A stretch of DNA of 31,423 nt from Gracilimonas sp031581265 (GTDB lineage Bacteria > Bacteroidota > Rhodothermia > Balneolales > Balneolaceae). The number at the start of each line of letters is the position of its first letter. Position 1 is the stretch's first letter. A program made the translations under genes and the position numbers. Of the stretch, positions 8,056-16,344 are shown in pieces. The stretch is from assembly GCF_031581265.1 (NCBI RefSeq), contig NZ_JAVLBQ010000035.1:1-31423 (forward strand), given 5' to 3'. The notes below the pieces were generated by a model, which was given only the letters and a program-made list of their open reading frames with translations, had not been told where the DNA came from and did no database searches.

Positions 8056-9144
8056 TCAATTTTCAACCCAGTCAGCTACAAAAACATTGGTGGATCGGTC
8101 GCTGCCATTATTTCGATTTGATGAAAAAACGATCTTTTTGCCATCGGGAGAAAACATGGGGAAGGAATCAAACTGATTATCAAAAGTGATCTGCTCTAAT
8201 CCGGTTCCATCCACATTTATCATGAAGATATTGAAAGGAAATCCACGTTGAGACTGATGATTGGAGGCAAATACTATTTTTTCTCCGGAGGGGTGAAAAT
8301 AGGGAGCCCAGTTGGCGTTGCCCAGATCAGTGATTTGTCGAAGACCGGTTCCATCCACATTTACAATAAACAGCTCCATATTGGTCGGCTCAACCAATCC
8401 CTGTGAAAGCAGATTTTTGTATTTGTCGATCTCTTCTTCGGTTTCAGGTCGGGATGCACGGAAAATCAGTTGCTGCCCATCTGGAGAAAAGAAAGCACCG
8501 CCGTCGTACCCAAGTTCATCTGTCACCTGAATCACATTAGAGCCGTCGGTATCCATAATATATAATTCAAGGTCTCCGCTGCGATCGGAAGTGAAAACGA
8601 TTTTATCACCTTGGGGAGAAACGGTTGGTTCAGCGTCATAGCCTGACTCATCGGTCAGTTTTGCGATGATGTTGCCATCCATATCGGCTTTATAAATATC
8701 GTATGTATCGTAGATGGGCCATACGTAGGCTCCGCCGGTACCACGTTCGGGAGGAGTTGGACACTCCGTGCCGGCTTCATGGGTTGAAGAGTACACGAAA
8801 GTTGAATCTCCGGGTAAGAAATAGGCGCAGGTGGTACGACCATTTCCGGTACTAATCATCGGTGGCTCAAAGCCCGGCTCTTTTTCAGAAATATCCATGG
8901 TGAAGATCTGATCACACTCCAAGCCCCACTCCGGATTGTTGGATTGAAAGATGAGTTTCTCGCTGTCATAGCTCCAGTAGGCCTCGGCATTGTCTCCCCC
9001 AAAGGTAAGTTGACGTACATTTTGAAGGTGAACTTCCTGCTCGTATTTGAGGGTGTCAGCTTCGGGATTGTAGGTGTTTTTATCAGAGTTAGAGTTACAG
9101 GAAATAGTTAGTAAGAATATCAGAGGTACAGCAAGGTATTTCAT
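8056..9144 (-). CDS. TolB-like PD40 beta-propeller lipoprotein
   Basis: A 362-residue protein with a lipoprotein signal peptide: a short basic start, a hydrophobic run and a lipobox ending in Cys16 (LLTISC). The rest is a series of PD40/WD40-like blades. Repeats such as DAEPTVSPQGDKIVFTSDRSG, GGAFFSPDGQQLIFRASR, WAPYFHPSGEKIVFASN and FPMFSPDGKKIVFSSNR each end in a strand listing ordered output (MDTDGSN, VNVDGTG). This is the TolB C-terminal propeller fold without the TolB N-terminal domain. Such lipoproteins are probably scaffolds at the outer membrane or in the periplasm. No tol genes are near, so a Tol-Pal role is not supported. Confidence 0.85.
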   Translation of the reverse strand: MKYLAVPLIFLLTISCNSNSDKNTYNPEADTLKYEQEVHLQNVRQLTFGGDNAEAYWSYDSEKLIFQSNNPEWGLECDQIFTMDISEKEPGFEPPMISTGNGRTTCAYFLPGDSTFVYSSTHEAGTECPTPPERGTGGAYVWPIYDTYDIYKADMDGNIIAKLTDESGYDAEPTVSPQGDKIVFTSDRSGDLELYIMDTDGSNVIQVTDELGYDGGAFFSPDGQQLIFRASRPETEEEIDKYKNLLSQGLVEPTNMELFIVNVDGTGLRQITDLGNANWAPYFHPSGEKIVFASNHQSQRGFPFNIFMINVDGTGLEQITFDNQFDSFPMFSPDGKKIVFSSNRNNGSDRSTNVFVADWVEN

Positions 9145-9259
9145 GAGAATGAGTAGAGGGTAAATGGATTAAAAAATTCATGGCAAAGATAAGGAAAAAA
9201 ATTTGTAAGGATTGGCTTTGAAATGGCTCTTACTTATAAATGAGAAAAAATATATATAG

Positions 9260-9799
9260 ATGGAATATTGGAGTAAATCGATTCGATTAGATGGGTGGGA
9301 TTATCGCATTCCATGGTTTTATTTTGTGACGATCTGTACCAAAGATCGCTGTCATTATTTTGGAGAAATTCGGGATGGTATCATGGGATTATCTGAACAG
9401 GGATGTGCAGCATGGTATTTTTGGAATGAGATCCCTAACCATTTCGATAATGTGAAATTGGATGAATTTGTTGTGATGCCGAATCATGTCCATGGGATTA
9501 TTCAAATTTTACCGGATGAAAATGGGTCCCATCCTGTAGGCATGTTGCATGCAACATGCCTACAGGATATCAATATCAATGACAGAATGTCGATCATATC
9601 ACCCAAACCCGGATCATTATCCACCATCATCCGGTCATACAAATCGGCTCATACCCGATGGTGCAATCAAAAAAATTATGATTTTGAATGGCAATCCCGA
9701 TTTCATGATCACATCATCCGAAATTACCGGGCATTAAATAACATTCGGAGATACATTAAAATGAATCCTGAAGACTGGGAATCAGACTCACAATTTTAG
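9260..9799 (+). CDS. REP-associated tyrosine transposase (RAYT, Y1/HUH family)
   Basis: A 179-residue transposase-like protein of the Y1_Tnp fold. The N-terminal part, DYRIPWFYFVTICTKDR (14-30), is typical of RAYTs. The metal-binding HUH motif is HVH at 76-78, inside the conserved VMPNHVHGII. The likely nucleophile is Tyr127 in IIRSYKSA, followed by the conserved end FHDHIIRNYRALNNIRRYIKMNP. RAYTs nick and join single-stranded DNA and are linked to spread of REP palindromes. Codons for residues 91-103 lie in a perfect 38-bp palindrome that keeps the frame open. The gene is convergent with the TonB-receptor gene, one base between their stops, and has no clear ribosome binding site. All motifs are intact. 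Confidence 0.9.
   Translation: MEYWSKSIRLDGWDYRIPWFYFVTICTKDRCHYFGEIRDGIMGLSEQGCAAWYFWNEIPNHFDNVKLDEFVVMPNHVHGIIQILPDENGSHPVGMLHATCLQDININDRMSIISPKPGSLSTIIRSYKSAHTRWCNQKNYDFEWQSRFHDHIIRNYRALNNIRRYIKMNPEDWESDSQF
9531..9568. repeat. Perfect 38-bp palindrome inside the RAYT gene
   Basis: The left arm ATCCTGTAGGCATGTTGCA is followed with no spacer by its exact reverse complement. The palindrome lies wholly within the transposase reading frame between the HUH motif and the tyrosine helix and encodes HPVGMLHATCLQD. I saw no second copy in the window. It could be a REP-type target of the enzyme that inserted in frame. Confidence 0.95.
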
Positions 9800-9800
9800 A

Positions 9801-12284
9801 TCAATTCCCAATCTTGAATTCCAGGGTCAGGTAATAAGTTCTGGGAGGGGAGGGAATAATGCCTGGTCCCGGATACCCTGTAGCCCGACGGGTGAAATAC
9901 CAATTATTCAGCACATTATTGATCCCTGTTTCCAGGGTTAGGCTTTTCCATGAATAGGAGGCCGAGAAGTCCAGCACGTCATAAGCCGGGATCTCGCCTC
10001 GAATACCGCTTTGATTATCAAAGGGATTTTGTTCAGCATTAGAGGCATCGGTGAATTGTTCTGAGACATAAGTGTATTGCAAGCTGCCCAGCAAATTCTT
10101 GAAACCAAAATTAAGTCCTGTTTTCAAATTCAGGAAAGGGACGAACTCCACTTCATTGCCTTCAACTCCGGGGATATCGGAGTTTAGGTATTCGGATTGG
10201 GTGATGGCGGTATTGGCAAAAACACTGAATTTCAGATCAGGAGATTCATTGCCGAACAGTGGCAGCAGATTTAGCTCTACTAGGCTCTCCATTCCATACA
10301 TAAAGGCTTGCCCTATATTTCCGCGAAACCGAACCACACGGCCTGTTTCTTCGGGGATGCCTTCAGCATTTACTCTTGTTTCAGCTCGCAGTACTTCACC
10401 AATGCGATTGTCGTACATCAACCCAAAACCACCAATATCATACGAGACCGATTCACCAATTTGTCCCCGAACACCAAAATCAGTCGTGAAGCCACTTTCA
10501 TCAGTAATATTGGGATCTACCTGAAAGGTGGGATTTACAATTCGGATGTCATTAAAAGTGACCGATCTATAATTTTGTGAGAAATTGCCATAAAACTCTG
10601 TTCCGGAATTGAGAAGGTAGCTGATGCCGGCTCCCAGCAGGAAAAAACTTCGTTCAAATTTCCGGTTGTCTTCAAAAACTTCATTTTGGATTGGATTCCC
10701 GGCAAGATCAAAATTTACGCGTTTGAAAGTCCCTTCACTTTGGGTGTTGATGTATTCTAACCGGAAACCAGGGGTAATAGAGAGATTGTTTTTCAGGTAA
10801 AAAATATTCTCCCCGAAAAGAGCCACATTTCGATTGGGAAAGGTAAAGTCAGACTGGTTGGGATAATTGGGGAATTGTTGATCGGCTAAGGAGAAATCGG
10901 CTTTTACACTCGCTGTCCCCGGCCCTTGCACCGACTCATTATTCGATTGATAATATTTGGAGCCGATCAGAAAAACGGAATTCATTTCCCCGATTTTATA
11001 TCGATTTAAAAAGCGGATTTCAGCTCCCCAATTGTTGAAATCTCCGAGGATGAGGTCGCGAGGTGCATCCATGTCATCTTCCTGAGAAACACGGTTGGTG
11101 CGGAATCCAACTGATTTTCGGGAGGCATCTAAACCGTAGGCCAACACGCTTATTCGTGTCCTGGAAGAAAACACATGCTCCAGTTTCAGCGAGGCCAGTT
11201 TCCAGTCCACTTCAAACCAATTTCGGGTTCTATTGCTAACGCTTGGATCGCGATAGAATTGGGCATCAGTAAGCCCGCCGGGCTGTTGGGCGAGGTAGTA
11301 TAAATAGGTGAAATCGGCACTGAGCGTGGTGTTTTCACTGAATTTATAGTCAGTATAGAGATATGCATTTTGAGAATCGAAGTTGGAGTTGGGCCGAAAT
11401 CCATCTCCATTTTTGTAATTAAAATATCCGTAATAACCGACTTTTCCGGTAGTTCCGCTGATGCGGTTGAAAGAAGTGAAAAGTGCATGCGATCCCGCTG
11501 ATTGTCGGGTTATAAACTCGAAATTACGGTCCCGAGCCGGCTTCTTCATTTTAAAGTTGACGAGCCCTCCAAATTGGGTTCCATATTGCAGGGAAGCAGC
11601 TCCGCGAATCACCTGAATTTCATCAATACCTTCAGCGGGAGGGGTGTAGTAGCTTTCAGGATAGCCAAGTACATCTGCACTGATATCGTAATTGTTTTGG
11701 CGAATGTTAAAATTAGAAGAACGATTGGGATCTAAGCCACGCCCTCCGATATTGAGCTGCAATCCGGCATCATTTGACTCAAAAATATTCAAACCTGAAA
11801 TTTGGCTGTAAATCTGCCGGGCATTGTTAGATGAAGTATTAACCACCATATTATCGAGGTCAATAACTTCGTTTTTTTTACCTGCATATATCGAAGTTCC
11901 CTCAACCTCTCGAAGCCGTTCCATCGCAAAAACCTGAGCTCGCTTTTCCGTGATAGCCACTTCTGACATTTCCCGAGACAGTTTTCGGAGCTTAATGTAG
12001 ATATCGGAGTTTTTAGTATCCAACACAATAGGACGTTGCTCAACTTCATATCCTAATTTGTAGAAATAGAGAAAGTACGTCCCGTAAGTCAGATTAGGTA
12101 TCTTGAAATACCCTTCTTCATTGGTGCGGTATGATTTGCCAGCTTCATTATCATAAATTTCTACTTGCTCGATGGGTTCATTTGTTTCCACATCAATCAC
12201 GTAACCGGAAATCTGATGTTGGGCCTGAGCTGAAAAACACCATCCCAAGAAAAGTAAAAAACTAAAGGCCTTTAATTTCATCAT
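9801..12284 (-). CDS. TonB-dependent outer-membrane receptor, FecA-like
   Basis: An 827-residue outer-membrane receptor. It has a signal peptide ending near residue 21 (SAQA), a carboxypeptidase-regulatory-like beta-sandwich at about 24-95 (ISGYVIDVETNEPIEQVEI), a plug domain at about 125-245 with DEIQVIRGAASLQYGTQFGGLVNF, and a 22-strand barrel to the end. The last residues, TYYLTLEFKIGN, form the usual C-terminal strand. It is the last gene of a minus-strand operon and overlaps the HTTM gene by 23 bases, which suggests translational coupling. With imelysin and DUF4856 proteins upstream, ferric iron or a ferric chelate is the likely ligand; this is inference from context and the FecA-like plug. 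Confidence 0.92.
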   Translation of the reverse strand: MMKLKAFSFLLFLGWCFSAQAQHQISGYVIDVETNEPIEQVEIYDNEAGKSYRTNEEGYFKIPNLTYGTYFLYFYKLGYEVEQRPIVLDTKNSDIYIKLRKLSREMSEVAITEKRAQVFAMERLREVEGTSIYAGKKNEVIDLDNMVVNTSSNNARQIYSQISGLNIFESNDAGLQLNIGGRGLDPNRSSNFNIRQNNYDISADVLGYPESYYTPPAEGIDEIQVIRGAASLQYGTQFGGLVNFKMKKPARDRNFEFITRQSAGSHALFTSFNRISGTTGKVGYYGYFNYKNGDGFRPNSNFDSQNAYLYTDYKFSENTTLSADFTYLYYLAQQPGGLTDAQFYRDPSVSNRTRNWFEVDWKLASLKLEHVFSSRTRISVLAYGLDASRKSVGFRTNRVSQEDDMDAPRDLILGDFNNWGAEIRFLNRYKIGEMNSVFLIGSKYYQSNNESVQGPGTASVKADFSLADQQFPNYPNQSDFTFPNRNVALFGENIFYLKNNLSITPGFRLEYINTQSEGTFKRVNFDLAGNPIQNEVFEDNRKFERSFFLLGAGISYLLNSGTEFYGNFSQNYRSVTFNDIRIVNPTFQVDPNITDESGFTTDFGVRGQIGESVSYDIGGFGLMYDNRIGEVLRAETRVNAEGIPEETGRVVRFRGNIGQAFMYGMESLVELNLLPLFGNESPDLKFSVFANTAITQSEYLNSDIPGVEGNEVEFVPFLNLKTGLNFGFKNLLGSLQYTYVSEQFTDASNAEQNPFDNQSGIRGEIPAYDVLDFSASYSWKSLTLETGINNVLNNWYFTRRATGYPGPGIIPSPPRTYYLTLEFKIGN

Positions 12285-13632
12285 TGAAAGGAAGTAACCA
12301 TTTTTTGTGTTGGAGTGAAGGTTTGATTACTGTGAGGTCAACATCCGGATTTACATAAGGCTGACTTTGTCGTCCATTCAGTGCCACATAACTTTCCACA
12401 TAGATCTCAGGATCTTCGATGCCTTGCTGCTGATAGTGATCCTCAAGGTGGTGGGCATATTCCAAAATGAAATCCGGCTGAAATGACATCTGTTTTTCCT
12501 GATATTCGGTCAGGAATTCATCGTTATCTACATAAAAACGCTGACCGGTATCCGGATTCACCACTTTGAAATTGGCATACCCGGCTTTTTCCATTAGCAT
12601 CACCCGCCAGGAAAACCGGTAGCCTTCTTCAGTCCAGAATAGTTCTCCTGGATACAGCAGGTATCGAAAGGGGATTAAAAGTTGAAGTATGAAGAAAACG
12701 GTGACAATGCCGATGGACGCTTTTCGAAGCCAGGTTTTTGGGAATTGGTAGATTTTTCCGCTATCAAAAACAGATTTGGAGATTTTCAGCCATTCTGAAA
12801 GTTTATTGAGGATCTTGTGGTGAAGTCCTGCATCAAAAAAGATGAGTGCACTGGCAATCATGATGTATGGAAACATCCCGATGGGAAATAGAACCCGGGT
12901 GAGCACATGAAATATGACGACCATTGAAAAGGCAAAAACGCGAGTTCTTTTGTAGAGCAGAAGAAATGGGATAGATAAGTCATAAAGGGCGCCGCCCCAG
13001 GCAAAAGCATAATGGGTCCATGTTTGTTGAAGGAGGTCTCCCAACAGCGGAATAGAGTATTTGGCAGGAAGCCAGATCTGCAAGGGCATGGCTTCGAAGA
13101 GCCAATCAGAATTTAATTTGGCGAGTCCGGCATAGAAATAGACAATTCCCAAGAGCAGCATGATGGAATCTATTGTCCACCTTGGAACTTCCTGGGAACA
13201 CAGTTTTTCATTCCGCCAGGCATCCACTGAATAGTAAGTGTGAGCCGGGAGAAAAATCATCAGAAAACTAAGGATGCTGATGAAGTAATAGTGATTTAGG
13301 TAGGTGGTTTTATCCATCAGCTCGATGTAAGTGAAACTGAGGAAAAAAACGATTATGGAAATTCGGTACTTGAAACCTAAGGCCACAAAAACAGATGCAA
13401 TTCCACAGATCAAAAAGATGAGATAGGTCCATTCGCCCAAAGGCTGAACCCATTCAAATCCCAAATAAGAAAAATAAAATTCCGGTTCGATGTAGAGTTT
13501 AGAGATCCATCCGTTGGCTGCAAAACGAACGATGCTCCACAGCATCAGAATTCCGAATAGAATTCGGAAAACAGCTAATGGAGCAGCATTCCTGGTACCG
13601 GAAAAATATGTCCGAATGGAAATAAACTTCAC
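12262..13632 (-). CDS. HTTM-domain membrane protein (gamma-carboxylase-like)
   Basis: A 456-residue protein starting with an HTTM domain: RNAAPLAVFRILFGILMLWSIVRF (about 14-37), helices through about residue 290, including the family-typical MDKTTYLNHYYFISILSFLMIFLPAH (about 105-130), and YFYAGLAKLNSDWLFEAMPLQIWL (about 160-185). A further helix is near 305-325, then a soluble C-terminal part of about 125 residues. HTTM is related to vitamin K-dependent gamma-glutamyl carboxylase, but most bacterial members have no proven reaction. It lies third in the operon between imelysin and the TonB receptor. Its stop overlaps the receptor start. A role in metal uptake or in modifying a cluster protein is inferred only from position. 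Confidence 0.88.
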   Translation of the reverse strand: MKFISIRTYFSGTRNAAPLAVFRILFGILMLWSIVRFAANGWISKLYIEPEFYFSYLGFEWVQPLGEWTYLIFLICGIASVFVALGFKYRISIIVFFLSFTYIELMDKTTYLNHYYFISILSFLMIFLPAHTYYSVDAWRNEKLCSQEVPRWTIDSIMLLLGIVYFYAGLAKLNSDWLFEAMPLQIWLPAKYSIPLLGDLLQQTWTHYAFAWGGALYDLSIPFLLLYKRTRVFAFSMVVIFHVLTRVLFPIGMFPYIMIASALIFFDAGLHHKILNKLSEWLKISKSVFDSGKIYQFPKTWLRKASIGIVTVFFILQLLIPFRYLLYPGELFWTEEGYRFSWRVMLMEKAGYANFKVVNPDTGQRFYVDNDEFLTEYQEKQMSFQPDFILEYAHHLEDHYQQQGIEDPEIYVESYVALNGRQSQPYVNPDVDLTVIKPSLQHKKWLLPFNDEIKGL

Positions 13633-13647
13633 GTCTTATGTTTGATT

Positions 13648-13727
13648 ATTGGTTGAATTGTGAATCGTTAATTGGTTACCGATGTCATTTTTACTAAGTG
13701 CCAATAACCAATCAACCTTTAACCAAT
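13648..13727. repeat. Four copies of an ATTGGTT heptamer, two inverted
   Basis: ATTGGTT occurs at 13648-13654 and 13671-13677, and its reverse complement AACCAAT at 13706-13712 and 13721-13727, with a partial copy near 13701. They fill most of the gap between the imelysin and HTTM genes. They could be an intercistronic hairpin affecting operon mRNA stability, or remnants of a dispersed repeat. Confidence 0.5.
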
Positions 13728-13791
13728 AACTGTTTGTTAAAATATTATTTAAATACCTATTAAACATTCACTTATTTAATACGGTACAGCT

Positions 13792-14901
13792 TTAATCACC
13801 GTCTGCATCCACATAATCTACGTTAATGTTGAGGGCCTGAAGCATATCTACTTTCATGTAAACTACATTTCGTTGCAGTTCATCGTAGGTAGAAAGCATC
13901 TGGCTATTGTCGTTTTCAACCTGGGCGGCAAAATCAGCATTTAAGTTTTCGGCTTCGGTTCGCGCTTCTTGAAACTGATTGTTAATCAAGGAAGTCAGAT
14001 CGGCACCGTCCTTCATCGTATTTAAATAATCAAGGTAATCATCCAGACTTTGTCCGTCTACTTCAGCTTCAAAATGTGTTCCGTTAAAGAAATTGATACT
14101 GGCTGTCAGGGCTTGGTTGAAAAGTGCTTTCGAAAATCCCTGGCTGTAATAAGCTTCCACGTGGCTGCTTAAGGGCGTTCCGGAAAAAACTCCTGCAGGA
14201 ATACCAATTTTACCGGCGCGCAGATGTTTTTCGTAATAGTAGATGTAATCGTTCACCATCATATCCAGTGAAGAATTGGAACCATTACCGGAATTGCTCA
14301 CGAATTCGTCCCGATAGCCGGAGGTCCAGCTTTCCAAAACTTGAGTTGTGAGGTCATCTATTCGCTGAGTCAGGTCGGTAAGATACGTTCGGTAATTTTC
14401 AGCACCGGAGTTGGAAGTGTAGTTGGCCATAATTTCAGAATCATTTTCTCCTAAACCATATAGGAGATAATCTAAGGCCGGAAAACCCTGACTATTATTA
14501 AGTGAAGGTAGTTCAAGGTTATAGTTTCCTTCAGCAATATTATCCTCAATCTCGGATGTATCTGTAGGATAGATGTTCAGGTTGTCACGATAGCGAAGCT
14601 GCATGGCTTCGCCCATTTCAAACATTGAAACATGTTGGTATGCGAGGTAAGCACTTTTCCATGAATCGCGAAGCACGTCAAGGTTTTGCTGAGTATGTTC
14701 AGCGGAAAAGTTTTGTGCTGAAGTATGAAGTTGAGCCGTGGTTTCTGAAAAATGAGTAAATGCGGGAATAATGATATTATCAGCCCAGTTTACCAGGATG
14801 GCTTCGCGGTCAAAATCATCCGGGCTGGGACCTGAAGGCCCATTATCAGTACAGCTCCAAACAATAAAAACGGTTACAATTAAAACGACAAATTTCTTCA
14901 T
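13792..14901 (-). CDS. Imelysin-family lipoprotein (M75-like)
   Basis: A 369-residue lipoprotein. The signal peptide ends in a lipobox with Cys17 (VFIVWSC). The mature part is the helical imelysin fold: a first repeat with NIIIPAFTHF (about 42-51) and WKSAYLAYQHVSMFEMGEA (about 83-101), and GFPALDYLLYG (about 137-147) at the place of the family's GxHxxE-type motif. The motif is degenerate here, so metal chemistry may differ from IrpA/EfeO-type proteins. Imelysin proteins are iron-regulated periplasmic or outer-membrane proteins tied to iron uptake; none is clearly a peptidase. It sits second in the operon, 69 bases after the DUF4856 gene. The family call is good and the ligand unproven. Confidence 0.88.
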   Translation of the reverse strand: MKKFVVLIVTVFIVWSCTDNGPSGPSPDDFDREAILVNWADNIIIPAFTHFSETTAQLHTSAQNFSAEHTQQNLDVLRDSWKSAYLAYQHVSMFEMGEAMQLRYRDNLNIYPTDTSEIEDNIAEGNYNLELPSLNNSQGFPALDYLLYGLGENDSEIMANYTSNSGAENYRTYLTDLTQRIDDLTTQVLESWTSGYRDEFVSNSGNGSNSSLDMMVNDYIYYYEKHLRAGKIGIPAGVFSGTPLSSHVEAYYSQGFSKALFNQALTASINFFNGTHFEAEVDGQSLDDYLDYLNTMKDGADLTSLINNQFQEARTEAENLNADFAAQVENDNSQMLSTYDELQRNVVYMKVDMLQALNINVDYVDADGD

Positions 14902-14970
14902 GATGAATAAAGTTTAAAGCAAAAAAGCTGGGAAAAGATTCTGCTGCCAGCCTTAAAATGAGAATGTAAT

Positions 14971-16191
14971 TTAATTAGCAGCTTGCTCTATGGTGAATTC
15001 AAATTGAGCTGCAATCGTTTCAGACATTTCACCTAAAACACTTGGCTCAATATCCCAAAGACCATTACCGGCCTCCAATTGGGCTAACATTCCATTAATC
15101 TCTTCAGTGGAGAGGTAAGGACTGTCTGAGCCTGGGACACGCGTGAATTGAAGGCTATATAAGAAACCATAAGCCTCTGAAAGATCGTGGAATACCGCCC
15201 CATAATCAGGTGAAGACTCCTCTAATCCATTTTTACCAGATTCCAAATAATAGACTGCTCTTACTGCTATTACAATTGAGATGTTCTCGCGAATTATCTG
15301 AGCTTGTTCGTCCCTTACATCGTAAGCTCCGGCTTCGATAGCAGCTCTGCCAAGCTTAAATGCATCAAAAGTTTCCTGGGCGATACCGGCAAAGTCATCA
15401 TCGCCATCTACTCTTCCAAGATATTTGTTCAGGAAGTCATCATCCTGACCAAGAGTAGGCATTGGGTTTGCCAAATCAGTTGCTGTGCCAAACAGGTAGC
15501 CATAGGCTTCGTCCCATTTATGTTCCATATTGGTGTAATTAGAACCTTCAGCCAGGGTGCCGTTATTGTTGTCTTCGCGATTAGTTCCGGCATCCAATAC
15601 AGTAGTACTTAGGTAGTTATTCAGCATTTGGTCTGCCATTAGAGCTCCAATCAGGCTCTTGCCTACTAATTGATTGTATTCGAATCCTTTAGCATTTACA
15701 TAGCGGGTTGAAGATCCGTCAGCAATTTGTCCGGGTTGACCTGATTCTGCCAAGGTATTTTCATTCGGAAATACCTCGTCTATTTGAGCACTTATCCATG
15801 CTTCAAACTGGTTTTTAATTTCCGCACTAAGCTGGGTGTTCGAGGAAAAATAATAGGTTGATGCAGCCACTTTACCTTTAATATTTTTAGTGGCTTCGTT
15901 TAGCGCTGGGTTTTCAAATGGATTTGCATCGCCACCACTGGCTGTTTCGTTGCGATACATTTCCAAGAGTAATTCTTCTGTAGAATTGTCAAAATCCATC
16001 ATAGCTGAAATTAATTCAGAAGCCATTTGGATGCGGGTGGTTTGACCTGTAAATGAAACAGTTGATTCACCATTGCGAGTAAACTCGTATGTAGCCGGCG
16101 CATCAATTTCGGTGTTGTCGTCATTGCCATTATCGCAAGATATTAGGGCAAGTGTTAAGAGAGGGAGTAATAATATTTTTGTAAGCCTCAT
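14971..16191 (-). CDS. DUF4856-type lipoprotein
   Basis: A 406-residue lipoprotein with Cys19 in the lipobox (LALISC) and an acidic linker after it. The mature protein matches what I recall of DUF4856: the early YEFTRNGESTVSFTGQTTRIQMASELI (about 35-61), the mid-region KGFEYNQLVGKSLIGALMADQMLNNYL (about 168-194) and WDEAYGYLFG (about 225-234). No catalytic motif is visible. It is the first gene of the DUF4856-imelysin-HTTM-TonB receptor operon, a grouping that recurs in Bacteroidota-like genomes. A surface or periplasmic iron-binding role with imelysin is inferred. A palindrome resembling a metal-regulator site lies 34 bases upstream of the start. Confidence 0.82.
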   Translation of the reverse strand: MRLTKILLLPLLTLALISCDNGNDDNTEIDAPATYEFTRNGESTVSFTGQTTRIQMASELISAMMDFDNSTEELLLEMYRNETASGGDANPFENPALNEATKNIKGKVAASTYYFSSNTQLSAEIKNQFEAWISAQIDEVFPNENTLAESGQPGQIADGSSTRYVNAKGFEYNQLVGKSLIGALMADQMLNNYLSTTVLDAGTNREDNNNGTLAEGSNYTNMEHKWDEAYGYLFGTATDLANPMPTLGQDDDFLNKYLGRVDGDDDFAGIAQETFDAFKLGRAAIEAGAYDVRDEQAQIIRENISIVIAVRAVYYLESGKNGLEESSPDYGAVFHDLSEAYGFLYSLQFTRVPGSDSPYLSTEEINGMLAQLEAGNGLWDIEPSVLGEMSETIAAQFEFTIEQAAN

Positions 16192-16225
16192 TTTGAGAAA
16201 TGAATAAATTTGGGTTGTGATTTTA

Positions 16226-16242
16226 TTTAGAACGATTCTAAG
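16226..16242 (-). promoter_or_regulatory. Candidate Fur-like operator before the iron operon
   Basis: TTTAGAACGATTCTAAG is an inverted repeat: TTAGAA and TTCTAA face each other perfectly across three bases, and the seventh pair mismatches. It lies 34 bases before the DUF4856 start codon. The position and shape fit a metal-responsive dimer site, but no regulator gene is in the window and the assignment is inference. Confidence 0.45.
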
Positions 16243-16344
16243 TTAAAGAGGTTTTTAAATGGAATCAAAGCTTATTTGGAATAAATCTAAATTAAAATAA
16301 GACGGCAAGAGAAAGAAATCGGAAAGTAGAAGAGGGGCTTAAAT

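Noticed and set aside
9549..9737. 62-codon frame inside the RAYT gene
   Set aside because: It is an alternate-frame reading that starts inside the palindrome and has no own features; the RAYT frame carries all conserved motifs.
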